From an uncultured Acidimicrobiales bacterium (GTDB lineage Bacteria; Actinomycetota; Acidimicrobiia; Acidimicrobiales; SHLQ01), in NCBI GenBank assembly GCA_938040365.1, contig CALHXU010000090.1:1-42621 (forward strand): a DNA stretch of 42,621 nt, written 5' to 3'. A program made the translations under genes and the position numbers. Below, in pieces: positions 18,320 through 27,625 of this stretch. The stretch's first letter is position 1, and each line of letters opens with the position of its first letter. The notes below the pieces were generated by a model. It was not told the origin of the DNA and made no database searches. It saw nothing but the letters and a program-made list of their open reading frames with translations.

Positions 18320-19113
18320 TGTTCTTCTCCTGTGGTCGTTTTTGTTTGCAGCGAATCAGCGTTCGCCGGTTCGGGTGGGGAGCTCTCTGGAAAGGCAACG
18401 TCATCGAGGAACCAGTCGACGAGACGACGACATTGTTCACTATTGCGCGCCTCGTTCTCTGCCATCTCGGAGGTAACGAGCTCCCGATCGACACCGTACT
18501 CAGCAAAGTACTCGTCGTAGCTCGGGTCGGCGTTCGATAGGAACTCGGTGACTTGAGCCATGTTGGCCTCGGGGTGAAACTGTGTTCCAGCGAAGCGTCC
18601 GATTGTGAACAGTTGGGGAGCCGTCTCGTTTTGGGCCAGAACCGTTGCATTGGGCGGCGGGATGATCCGGTCGTGATGCCACTCGAGCCAAGGTCCTGGG
18701 CCAACCGGGTTCGACTGGCCGGGAGCGTCGTCGATCGTGAACCACCCAATCTCGGTTTGGGGTGAGGCTTCGACCGCACCACCGAGTGCATCGGCAATGA
18801 GTTGCGCGCCGAAGCACACACCGAGCAGCGGCTTGTCTGCCTCGAACGTTGCTCGGATTGCATCGAGCTCGTCGTATACCCACGAGGCAATCTCGTCTTT
18901 GTTGGTCAGTGAGCGAATCGATCCCATGACCACAATGAGGTCGTAGTCAGCGAAGTTGGGGAAGGACTTGTCGCCCTCGACCGGGTCGGCCGGATGAGAA
19001 ATGAGGTGGGTGTGTATCGAGAATCCGCGATCGCCTAGGCATCGGGCGACTTCTCCGCCGATCTGGTCAGCTTCGTGGGCAACGATCAGGCAAGACCTAT
19101 CAAACCGACGCAT
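18316..19113 (-). CDS. Class-I glutamine amidotransferase domain protein (stand-alone)
   Basis: LLGVCFGAQLIADALGG (Cys), EWHHDRI, GTQFHPEAN (His-Glu); ATGA overlap with the PuuD-like gene; paralogue of 39148-40152. Confidence 0.88.
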   Translation of the reverse strand: MRRFDRSCLIVAHEADQIGGEVARCLGDRGFSIHTHLISHPADPVEGDKSFPNFADYDLIVVMGSIRSLTNKDEIASWVYDELDAIRATFEADKPLLGVCFGAQLIADALGGAVEASPQTEIGWFTIDDAPGQSNPVGPGPWLEWHHDRIIPPPNATVLAQNETAPQLFTIGRFAGTQFHPEANMAQVTEFLSNADPSYDEYFAEYGVDRELVTSEMAENEARNSEQCRRLVDWFLDDVAFPESSPPEPANADSLQTKTTTGEEQ

Positions 19114-19135
19114 TCACGCTCCTCCAAAAATCAAC

Positions 19136-19151
19136 CGTTAGCTACCGAACG
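19136..19151. promoter_or_regulatory. Putative operator CGTTAGCTACCGAACG
   Basis: Imperfect palindrome between the divergent GATase-PuuD and ABC operons; ACCGAACGATT matches the site at 36164. Confidence 0.5.
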
Positions 19152-19310
19152 ATTTCGATGATACTGTCACCGTCCAGCTGTTCGGCAAACGTTCTTCGCT
19201 TGCTGCCTAGACCTTGCCTAGCTCTATGGCATAGCTTTACAAAACAAGTTTGGATACAAACTACTTGGACTGGGTCGTAAACCGCGACCCGCCAAACGAG
19301 GGGGAAAACC

Positions 19311-20558
19311 GTGAAATATCGCCAATTACTGGCGGCGCTCGTTGCGCTAAGCCTTATTGCTGCTGCATGTGGCAGCGATTCGGGTGACGGAGATACCGCA
19401 TCCACATCGGGGAGCGACACCGAGGATTCCGGTGGCGGCGCGGCTTCGGCCGGCATCGATGTCGACGCCATCTTGGCCGCCGACCTCGACAACTGTGTCG
19501 ACGCACCGACCGGCGACTCCATCCAGGTGGGTGCCGTACTCGACTTCAGTGAAGCTGCTGGCTTTGTTGATATCCCTGGCGCCGACGTCATGCCTTATGT
19601 CGCAGACCTCATCAACTGCACCGGTGGCATCGACGGCCGCCCGGTCGAGGTGAACGTTCGTGAGGCGGGCGACGATCCAGCTCTCGCAACCCAAGAACTC
19701 ATCGACTGGGGCGCACAATTCTTCGTCGGCCCACCGTTTGCCGACGCAACCCTTCCAATGGCACAGGCCGGCGGCGGCGAGTACGCCATCTTCGCTGCTG
19801 CATCGACCGAGCCAACGCTCGCCGATGCCGAGAACAACACCTTCCTCGTCACCTTCGATGACGTTGGCCAGTCGAGCGCATCAGCGCAGTTCGCATGGGA
19901 TCAAGGTTTGACCGAAGCGATCATCTTTACCGAGGGTGAAGGCGTTCCGTACTCGGGCGTCAACCCTGATGCGTTCATCGAGACCTTCGAAGGACTCGGC
20001 GGCACGATCATCAGCACCCAAACCTACGGATGGTTCGTCGATACCGACTTCTCGTCACAGGCAAATGACGTCGCTGGTGTTGCCGACGGCGACGAAGTGT
20101 TCTTCTCGGCTGCAGCGAACTTCCAGATCACCGCACTCAAGGCGCAGCTCGAAGGTCAAGGCCTCGAGGGAATCACCTACATGGGAACCGATGCCTTCGA
20201 CGCAACCGGAACCCTCTTCGACCCAGAGGCGGAGGGCTTCATCCACACGCCACACGCCATCGTCGAACCAGGAAGCGACCTCGAAGCCGTGCTCGCTGGA
20301 TCGGGCACCCTCGAGAGTGATGCTCCGAACTTCATGCCGCTTTACATCGATTCGATGCTGCTCGGTATTCAAGGCATCCTCGATTGCGGATGTGATGAGC
20401 CTGCAGATATTGCCGAGGCCGTGAAGAACATCTCGGGCTTCCCAGGAACCTCTGGTGAGATCACCTACGCCGGCACGAACGGTATCCCACCAAAGGCCGT
20501 TGACATCGTGCAGAACAGCGACGGTGCGTACAACGTGCTGGGAACCATCGGCGGCTAA
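19311..20558 (+). CDS. Liv-type ABC transporter substrate-binding lipoprotein
   Basis: MKYRQLLAALVALSLIAAACGSD lipobox; VGAVLDFSEAAGFVDIPGA periplasmic-binding fold. Confidence 0.85.
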   Translation: MKYRQLLAALVALSLIAAACGSDSGDGDTASTSGSDTEDSGGGAASAGIDVDAILAADLDNCVDAPTGDSIQVGAVLDFSEAAGFVDIPGADVMPYVADLINCTGGIDGRPVEVNVREAGDDPALATQELIDWGAQFFVGPPFADATLPMAQAGGGEYAIFAAASTEPTLADAENNTFLVTFDDVGQSSASAQFAWDQGLTEAIIFTEGEGVPYSGVNPDAFIETFEGLGGTIISTQTYGWFVDTDFSSQANDVAGVADGDEVFFSAAANFQITALKAQLEGQGLEGITYMGTDAFDATGTLFDPEAEGFIHTPHAIVEPGSDLEAVLAGSGTLESDAPNFMPLYIDSMLLGIQGILDCGCDEPADIAEAVKNISGFPGTSGEITYAGTNGIPPKAVDIVQNSDGAYNVLGTIGG

Positions 20559-20566
20559 TCCACCCA

Positions 20567-21268
20567 ATGCTTGAAGTACGTGGGCTCACAACCAAATACG
20601 GTGCGATCTCTGCACTTCGAGATGTAAGCCTGTCCGTGGGGGCCGGTGAGGTAGTAGGCCTCATCGGCCCTAACGGGGCAGGAAAGACAACACTTCTCGG
20701 ATCGATAACAGGGCTGCTCGAGAAATCGGCGGGAACGGTCACCTTCGACGGAAACGACATCACCAACACCGCTCCGGAAAAGATTCTGCGCAGTGGTCTC
20801 GCGCTCGTTCCTGAGCATCGTCGAATCTTCGCCGACATGACGATCGAGGAGAACCTTCGCATTGGAGGGGCGGTACGGACCGCTGCTGAGCGAGCCGAGA
20901 CCATGGAAGAGATGTACGAACTGTTTCCGGTGTTAGGCGACCGGCGTTCGAACGCCGCTGGTTTCCTCTCCGGAGGTGAAGCACAGCAACTCGCCATTGC
21001 GCGGGCCTTAATGTCGCGTCCGCGGCTGATCATGATGGACGAGCCGTCGCTCGGGCTTGCGCCGATCCTGGTCGACCTTGTCTTCGACCTCATCGACCAG
21101 CTTCGAGATCAGGGAAGAACGATCCTCGTGGTCGAACAGAATGCAACTCGCATGCTTTCTGCCGCGGACCGTGCCTATGTATTGCGCAGTGGCGACGTCG
21201 TCGCAGACGGAACTGGTCGAGAGTTGCTCGAGCGTTCCGATCTCTTTGACACTTTCATTGGAGGCTAG
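20567..21268 (+). CDS. Branched-chain amino acid-type ABC ATPase (LivF-like)
   Basis: GLIGPNGAGKTTLL, LSGGEAQQLAIARALMSRPRLIMMDEPSLGLAP. Confidence 0.93.
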   Translation: MLEVRGLTTKYGAISALRDVSLSVGAGEVVGLIGPNGAGKTTLLGSITGLLEKSAGTVTFDGNDITNTAPEKILRSGLALVPEHRRIFADMTIEENLRIGGAVRTAAERAETMEEMYELFPVLGDRRSNAAGFLSGGEAQQLAIARALMSRPRLIMMDEPSLGLAPILVDLVFDLIDQLRDQGRTILVVEQNATRMLSAADRAYVLRSGDVVADGTGRELLERSDLFDTFIGG

Positions 21269-21276
21269 CTCTCGAC

Positions 21277-22164
21277 ATGGTCGAACTCCTGCAAAACATC
21301 ATCGACGGTTTGGGACGGGGCGGGATCTACGCGCTCCTCGCCCTCGGTATTGCGGTGGTCTTTGGCATCATGCACCTGCTCAACTTCGCGCACGGCGAGT
21401 TGATTACCATCCCCGGATACCTCACGTTCTGGGCGTTCAACAACGGGTTCAACTGGTGGACGGTCGTGCCGCTGATCATCATCTCGGCGGTGATCACCTC
21501 GCTGGTGATCGAACGCATTGCCTTTAGCCGGGTCCGAGGTGCCACCGACTTCACACTCTTGTTGACCTCGTTCGGTATCCACTTCATCGTGTCCGCTCTC
21601 TTTTTGGTGTACGTCTCTGCGTCGGTGCAGAGCATTCCTCGGCCGTCGTGGTTTGCCGACACGATCGCAGTGGGCCAACTCAACCTCGAGGTCTTTGACC
21701 TGCTCGTAATCGGAGTCACGATCGTCGTTCTCGCCGGTACGACATGGCTGCTGCAACGCACTATGTTCGGCTTGGCGCTTCGGGCTGCCGCAGACGACTT
21801 CGACACAGCCCGACTCATGGGAATCAATTCCGACTCGGTCATCCGTGGCGCCTTTGCACTCTCTGGCTTTCTCGCTGGTGTCGCTGGCATCTTCTGGCTG
21901 ATGCGGGCAGGTTCGGTTACTCCGAGCGCCGGATTGAACCCGATGATCAGCGGTGTGTTGGCCGCCCTCATCGGCGGACTCGGAAGTCTGAAGGGTGCGG
22001 TACTTGGAGGTTTGGCCCTCGGTATGGCCGAGGTGCTCATCCGATCGTGGCTGCCCGGCGGCATTTCGCAGCTGACCGATGGCTTTGTATTCGTGTTGAT
22101 CGCGCTGCTGTTTATCTTCCGGCCCGGAGGCTTGCTGTCGGTGCCGAGCGTGGAGCGAGTCTGA
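21277..22164 (+). CDS. ABC permease (LivH-like)
   Basis: GRGGIYALLALGIAVVFGIMHLLNFAHGELI, polytopic. Confidence 0.92.
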   Translation: MVELLQNIIDGLGRGGIYALLALGIAVVFGIMHLLNFAHGELITIPGYLTFWAFNNGFNWWTVVPLIIISAVITSLVIERIAFSRVRGATDFTLLLTSFGIHFIVSALFLVYVSASVQSIPRPSWFADTIAVGQLNLEVFDLLVIGVTIVVLAGTTWLLQRTMFGLALRAAADDFDTARLMGINSDSVIRGAFALSGFLAGVAGIFWLMRAGSVTPSAGLNPMISGVLAALIGGLGSLKGAVLGGLALGMAEVLIRSWLPGGISQLTDGFVFVLIALLFIFRPGGLLSVPSVERV

Positions 22165-24023
22165 TGTTTCCGGACAAGCGACGCGACATCCTCTCGCCGA
22201 TCCTCGGCTCGGTCGCGCTGTTCGTCCTGCTCGTTGGCGGCGGCCTCATCTATCAGACCATCCTCGGCTCGGGTTCGGCCGAGCGGCTCGTCACCACGAT
22301 GCTGATCGACGCGATCATCGTGATCGGCATTCAGGTGTACATCGGGAACACCGGGATCTTGTCGTTCGGTCACATTGGGTTTGGAGCGATTGCCGGGTAC
22401 GCCTTTGCGGTCTTTGCGATCTCGCCCGAAGAGAAGGTGAAACGTATCCCAGATGCTCCGTTCGGGCTGCTCGACGTGCAGCTCCCACCGGTCGTCGCCA
22501 TTTTCATTGCGATCGTGGTGGCGTTGATCGCTGCGGTCATTATCGGGATTGGTCTGGCTCGTTCGGGAGCAAAATCTGGCGCCGTCGCTCCGACTATCAT
22601 CACGCTCGCGCTGCTGTTCGTTACCCACGAGGTCACGCAAAATTGGTCCGATCTCACCGGCGGTAATCGCGGTGGTTTGGCCTTTGGTATTGGTGACTCG
22701 CTGAACTCTCGCTGGCCAATCCTGCTCGCACTCTTCGCAACGTTGTTGGTTGCTCGCTTTTTTGGCCAGTCACGGGCAGGCAAGCTCGCGGTGGCGGCAC
22801 GCGAAGACAACCTTGCGGCCCGCGCAATGGGTGTGAACCCCTTGGTACAACAGATGAGCGCGCTGTTGGTGTCTGTTGCCATCGTGGCTGTTGGTTCTTC
22901 GCTGCGGGTATTCGAGATCGGGTCGATCCTGCCCGATCGCTTCTTCTTCGACTACACGATCCTCACCGTCGCCATGCTGATCGTCGGTGGGCGCAACAGC
23001 GTGACTGGCGCAGTGCTTGGTGTTGCGGTCATGACCGCAGCACTCGAGCTTGCCCGTCGTCTCGGCCAAGATGGTTTCGAAATCTTTGGAATTGGCCTCG
23101 ACGATGCTCCGCTCGATTGGGTCTTCCGAGAGAACCTCAACACGGTGGTTCTCGGCGTGTCGATGGTCGGCTTCATGATCTGGCGGTCGAAGGGCTTGCT
23201 CGAAGATTGGGAACTCGACCAATGGCTTTTCGACAAGTTCCGTGGTGAGGACGACCCCGAACCCGATCGGCTGGCCGAGCTCGAAGATCCAGGCTCGTTT
23301 GAGTTTGCGGCCTCGGGTATCCACGTGAGTTTCGGTGGCTTCAAGGCGCTCAGCGACGCGGGTATCACCGCGAAGAGCGGCGAAATCGTCGGAATCATCG
23401 GTCCGAACGGTGCGGGAAAGACGACGTTCGTAAACGTCATTACCGGCATGGTCGAGGCGCAGCGGGGCGACTTTAGAATCGACGGCGAGGACCTCTTTGG
23501 TAAGCCGTCTTACGCGCTTTCTCGCCGAGGCCTCGTCAGAACGTTCCAGAACCTTCGTCTCTTCAATGCCCTCACCGTCAGGCAAAACGTCGAAGTCTCC
23601 GCGCTTGTCGCCGCGCAACACCGCGACGGACGCGTGCATCGCGACCCAGATGCGCTGGTTGCTGAGGCGGGGCTTTGGGAGCACCGAAACCGACGAGCTC
23701 GGGAGCTCGATTACGGCAATTCGCGCAGACTCGAGCTTGCCCGCGCTGCCGCGATGTCACCAACATTTCTCTTGCTTGACGAACCGACGAGCGGAATGAG
23801 CGACAGCGAATCGGTGGCCATGATCGAGCAGGTCCGTCACATGGCGCGCACGGTCGGGGCGGGAGTGATTGTGATCGATCACGATCTTGCCTTCATCACC
23901 GGTATTAGCGATCGCATCTACATGTTCGATCAAGGCGAGGTTCTGGCCGTTGGTACCCCCGAGGAGATCCAAGCAAACCCTGCGGTGAAGGCCGCCTACC
24001 TCGGATCTTCTGCGGTCACATGA
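22164..24023 (+). CDS. LivM-LivG fusion: ABC permease plus ATPase in one polypeptide
   Basis: Permease NTGILSFGHIGFGAIAGYAFA followed in frame by ATPase IIGPNGAGKTTFVNVITG and LLLDEPTSGMS; ATGA overlap with LivH. Confidence 0.92.
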   Translation: MFPDKRRDILSPILGSVALFVLLVGGGLIYQTILGSGSAERLVTTMLIDAIIVIGIQVYIGNTGILSFGHIGFGAIAGYAFAVFAISPEEKVKRIPDAPFGLLDVQLPPVVAIFIAIVVALIAAVIIGIGLARSGAKSGAVAPTIITLALLFVTHEVTQNWSDLTGGNRGGLAFGIGDSLNSRWPILLALFATLLVARFFGQSRAGKLAVAAREDNLAARAMGVNPLVQQMSALLVSVAIVAVGSSLRVFEIGSILPDRFFFDYTILTVAMLIVGGRNSVTGAVLGVAVMTAALELARRLGQDGFEIFGIGLDDAPLDWVFRENLNTVVLGVSMVGFMIWRSKGLLEDWELDQWLFDKFRGEDDPEPDRLAELEDPGSFEFAASGIHVSFGGFKALSDAGITAKSGEIVGIIGPNGAGKTTFVNVITGMVEAQRGDFRIDGEDLFGKPSYALSRRGLVRTFQNLRLFNALTVRQNVEVSALVAAQHRDGRVHRDPDALVAEAGLWEHRNRRARELDYGNSRRLELARAAAMSPTFLLLDEPTSGMSDSESVAMIEQVRHMARTVGAGVIVIDHDLAFITGISDRIYMFDQGEVLAVGTPEEIQANPAVKAAYLGSSAVT

Positions 24024-24065
24024 TGGTCACGATTCTGTTGAGCGAATCCTAGAAAGGTGGAAGTC

Positions 24066-25235
24066 ATGGTCGATCGTGCGAACGAACCACTCGATGAGAT
24101 TCGTTCTGAGGTCCGTCGCTTGTGCGACAAGTATGGGAACGAATACTGGCGCGGCCTTGAGCCGTCGACGTACCCCGAAGAGTTCGTTCGCGAGTTGACG
24201 ACGCAAGGTTGGCTCGGGTCGCTAATTCCCGAGGAGTACGGCGGTGGCGGGCTCAGCCTTGGGGGAGCGTCGGTCATCCTTGAAGAGATCTCGGCCAGCG
24301 GCGGAAACCCGAGTGCCTGCCATGCCCAGATGTATGTCATGGGCACCGTGCTTCGCCACGGGAGCGACGAACAAAAGGAAAAGTATCTTCCGCTCGTCGC
24401 GAACGGTTCGAAGCGATTGCAAGCATTTGGCGTCACTGAACCGGGGGCCGGCTCGAACACGACAGCGATCACGACCAAAGCGGTTCGCGACGGCGACACC
24501 TATCGGGTCAGCGGCCAAAAGATCTGGACTAGCCGCGCCGAGTACTCCGACCTCATGGTGTTGCTCGCTCGCACTACACCGGCCGATGAGGGGAATGACC
24601 GGTTGGCTGGCTTGTCGGTGTTCTTGATCGAGATGCGAAACGCCGATGGTTCACTCATCGATGGGCTGACGATCAAGCCGATCGAGACAATGATGAACCA
24701 CAGCACGACCGAGGTGTTCTTCGACAATGTGGTCATTCCTGCTGATTCGCTGATCGGCGAAGAGGGTCAAGGGTTCCGGCACATTCTGAGCGGCATGAAC
24801 GCCGAGCGGATTCTCATCGCAGCCGAATGCATTGGCGACGGCCGGTTCTTTCTCGAACGTGCGTCGGCGTATGCCAACGAACGGGTCGTCTTCGATCGGC
24901 CGATCGGCCAGAACCAAGGCGTGCAGTTTCCCTTGGCGAAGGCCCACATTCAGCTCGAGGCTGCCGATTTGATGCGGTGGAAGGCCGCCGATCTCTACGA
25001 CGCGGGCGAGTCCTGTGGTGTCGAAGCAAACATGGCGAAGCTCCTCGCGAGCGAGGCGTCGTGGGCTGCTGGTAACGCTGCGGTCGATACTCATGGCGGG
25101 TTTGGTTTTGCGGCCGAGTACGACATTGAGCGAAAGCTTCGCGAGACCCGGCTGTATCAAGTCGCACCGATTAACAACAATTTGATCCTCGCCTTCGTCG
25201 CACAAAAGTGCCTCGGACTTCCAAAGAGCTACTAG
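24066..25235 (+). CDS. Acyl-CoA dehydrogenase family protein (ACAD-1)
   Basis: LIPEEYGGGGLSLGGASVILEEI, FGVTEPGAGSNTTAI; NAER in helix G; C-terminal VAPINNNLIL instead of YEGT. Confidence 0.9.
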   Translation: MVDRANEPLDEIRSEVRRLCDKYGNEYWRGLEPSTYPEEFVRELTTQGWLGSLIPEEYGGGGLSLGGASVILEEISASGGNPSACHAQMYVMGTVLRHGSDEQKEKYLPLVANGSKRLQAFGVTEPGAGSNTTAITTKAVRDGDTYRVSGQKIWTSRAEYSDLMVLLARTTPADEGNDRLAGLSVFLIEMRNADGSLIDGLTIKPIETMMNHSTTEVFFDNVVIPADSLIGEEGQGFRHILSGMNAERILIAAECIGDGRFFLERASAYANERVVFDRPIGQNQGVQFPLAKAHIQLEAADLMRWKAADLYDAGESCGVEANMAKLLASEASWAAGNAAVDTHGGFGFAAEYDIERKLRETRLYQVAPINNNLILAFVAQKCLGLPKSY

Positions 25236-25246
25236 GAGGAACTCCC

Positions 25247-26227
25247 ATGCGCGCTGTCATCCTCGACCAACACAAGACCCCACTTCGGTACTCGACAAAT
25301 CATCCCGAACCCATCGCCGATGGGGGAGAGGTCCTCGACGTGACGGCCTGTGGCGTCTGCCATTCCGATATTCACGTGGTCGACGCCGATTTCGGCAAGG
25401 AACCGCCAATCATTCTTGGCCATGAGGTCACTGGAGTGCACGACAAACTCGGTCCAGTGATGCTGTACGCCCCGTGGGGATGTCGGGATTGTGAAGAATG
25501 CGCCGAGGGCAACGAGAATATCTGTTCGAATTCGAGCGAGGCGGGCCTGTTCGTCGATGGTGGGTACGCCGAGAAGGTACGAATTCCAGGTCTCGAGTAT
25601 CTCGCTCCACTCGATGGCCTCGATCCATATGACGCTGCACCTTTGGCGTGTGGAGGCCTCACGGCATACCGCGCCGTGTTGCAGGGCCTCGCTCGGCTTC
25701 GTGAGCGCGGGCCGGATGCCCGGGCGTTGGTCATTGGTGCCGGTGGCTTGGGGCAGTATGCGATTCGGTATCTTCGGCTGCTGTCCGATGCAACGGTGAC
25801 TGCGCTGGATCTCTCTGAGTCGAAGCAGGCCAGGGCGGTCGACATTGGCGCTCACGTCGCAACCGGCGAGCTCGAAGCCGATGCGCGGTTCGATTTCGCG
25901 ATCGATTTCATTGGGGCGGAGTCCACGTTGAAGATTGCCGCAGACAGCATTGCGAAGCTCGGGGTGGTGGCCCTCGTTGGCTTGGCGGGCGGGACGATCC
26001 CGTTTGGGTTTGGTGCTGGGGTTCCGCTCGAAGCGAAGCTGGTGGCGAGCGCGTGGGGAAGCCGTAGTCAGCTCGACGAGCTGCTCGATCTGGCGCGCCG
26101 GGAGCCGTCGATCGTGCATCCGGTGCAGGTGTTGCCGCTCGCCGAAGCCGAAACGGCACATCAACGGTTGCGTGCCGGCGACTTACGTGGCCGGATTGTC
26201 CTCGACATTGCAGGACAACGAACATGA
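25247..26227 (+). CDS. Zinc-dependent medium-chain alcohol dehydrogenase
   Basis: CGVCHSDIHVVDADFGKEPPIILGHEVTG, structural-Zn Cys cluster CRDCEECAEGNENIC, VIGAGGLGQYAIR. Confidence 0.92.
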   Translation: MRAVILDQHKTPLRYSTNHPEPIADGGEVLDVTACGVCHSDIHVVDADFGKEPPIILGHEVTGVHDKLGPVMLYAPWGCRDCEECAEGNENICSNSSEAGLFVDGGYAEKVRIPGLEYLAPLDGLDPYDAAPLACGGLTAYRAVLQGLARLRERGPDARALVIGAGGLGQYAIRYLRLLSDATVTALDLSESKQARAVDIGAHVATGELEADARFDFAIDFIGAESTLKIAADSIAKLGVVALVGLAGGTIPFGFGAGVPLEAKLVASAWGSRSQLDELLDLARREPSIVHPVQVLPLAEAETAHQRLRAGDLRGRIVLDIAGQRT

Positions 26228-26271
26228 TTTTGGACAGACAGTTAGCGAAACAAAGACACTAGGGGGATTTT

Positions 26272-27621
26272 GTGGCTGGAATTGCAAAGACACTCGATGA
26301 GCTGAAGAAGATGGCCGAGGCTGCGAACGTTCATACGATCGAGCTCGCCGCGGTAGATACGCAGGGGCGCCTGCGTGGGAAGCGAATTCCGGTCGATCGT
26401 TACTTCGCTGATAGTCATTCGGCGGGGGCGAATATTTGCGAGGCGATCTTTGTCTTCGACGTTCTCGATGACCTTCCCGACAACGACTTCGTCAACATGG
26501 ACACGGGCTACATCGATTGTCACCTCACGCCCGACAATGCGACCGGTCGCTTGCTCACGCATCGGCCCGGTTACGCACTGGTCTTTGCCGACACCGAGAA
26601 CGAACACGGCGAGCCTCATGAGCTGTCGCCACGGCAATTACTTGCGAACCAGATCGAGCGATGTCGAGCAGCCGGCCTGGATCCGGTCGTCGCAACCGAG
26701 TTGGAGTTCTATCTGTGCACACCGGATTGGGAGCGGGCGCAGAAACACATTCAGTACAGCTCGCTCACCGATGCGTTGGGCTTTGAGTCGGCGTTGGCCG
26801 ACATGCGTGAGGCACTTCTCGGCGCCGGTATTGACGTCGAGAGCTCGAACGCCGAGTACGGACCTGGCCAGATCGAGATCAACGTCAGCTATGACGATGC
26901 CATGACGACCGCCGACAACACGGTGTTGTTTAAGTCGATCGTGAAGCAGGTTGCGGTTCAGCACGGCCTGCGGGCGACCTTTATGCCGAAACCGTGGGCC
27001 GACCAGTCAGGGTCGGGCATGCACGTGCACACCAGCCTTAATGGTGAGGGCGGCAACCTGTTTGCCGACTGTGTCGAGGGTGAGCCCAACGAGCTGATGA
27101 GTCAGTGGCTTGCTGGACAGATGGCTCATGCCGAGGCGCTGACCTTTCTCGGCACGCCGAATGAGAATGGTGCGAAGCGCATCCGTCCGTACACCTTTTG
27201 CCCATCGCACATTGCGTGGGGGCTCGACAACCGCACGGTCTTGGCACGCTGTATTACCGAAGCTGGTTCGCAGGCGAACCGCGTCGAGTATCGCGGTGCG
27301 GGCGCGGATGCGAATCCGTACCTGATCATCGCCGGCCTCCTCGCTGCGGGTCTCGATGGGGTTGAGAACACGCTCGACCCGGGCCCGATAAGTGAGGGTG
27401 ATTTGTACACGAACCCCGGCGACGCGAAGCCGCTACCGGCCGATCTCACCTCAATCCTTGCCGCCTACCGGGGGAGTGCGCTCGCGCAGGCAATTGGCGA
27501 GAAGTTCTCCACGAGCTACGCGAGCATTTCCGATGCCGAGGTCGCACTTGCCGCAGAGAACAACCCAGACCCCGACGATGTGAATGACTGGGAGCGCCAG
27601 CGCTTCTTGGAGCATTCCTAA
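26272..27621 (+). CDS. Glutamine synthetase-like gamma-glutamylamine/amide ligase (PuuA/IpuC/AtdA1-type candidate)
   Basis: ELEFYL, EYGPGQIEINVSY, MPKPWADQSGSGMHVHTSL, NRVEYRGAGADANPYL; GTG start. Context argues against a housekeeping GlnA. Confidence 0.87.
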   Translation: MAGIAKTLDELKKMAEAANVHTIELAAVDTQGRLRGKRIPVDRYFADSHSAGANICEAIFVFDVLDDLPDNDFVNMDTGYIDCHLTPDNATGRLLTHRPGYALVFADTENEHGEPHELSPRQLLANQIERCRAAGLDPVVATELEFYLCTPDWERAQKHIQYSSLTDALGFESALADMREALLGAGIDVESSNAEYGPGQIEINVSYDDAMTTADNTVLFKSIVKQVAVQHGLRATFMPKPWADQSGSGMHVHTSLNGEGGNLFADCVEGEPNELMSQWLAGQMAHAEALTFLGTPNENGAKRIRPYTFCPSHIAWGLDNRTVLARCITEAGSQANRVEYRGAGADANPYLIIAGLLAAGLDGVENTLDPGPISEGDLYTNPGDAKPLPADLTSILAAYRGSALAQAIGEKFSTSYASISDAEVALAAENNPDPDDVNDWERQRFLEHS

Positions 27622-27625
27622 ATCG

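Noticed and set aside
18316-19113. GMP synthase glutamine amidotransferase subunit
   Set aside because: No ATP-pyrophosphatase partner; co-translated with a PuuD-like hydrolase, which suggests amide hydrolysis instead.
21327-22640. 437-aa reverse ORF opposite the Liv permeases
   Set aside because: Antisense to well-supported polytopic permeases; no domain-like motifs in its translation.
26228-26271. Additional MarR operator upstream of the GS-like gene (GTTAGCGAAAC)
   Set aside because: Lacks the central ACC and dyad symmetry; too degenerate to claim.
26272-27621. Housekeeping glutamine synthetase GlnA
   Set aside because: Embedded in a catabolic operon next to P450 and ferredoxin genes, with amidohydrolases in the same cluster; a gamma-glutamyl-amine ligase fits better, though assay is needed.
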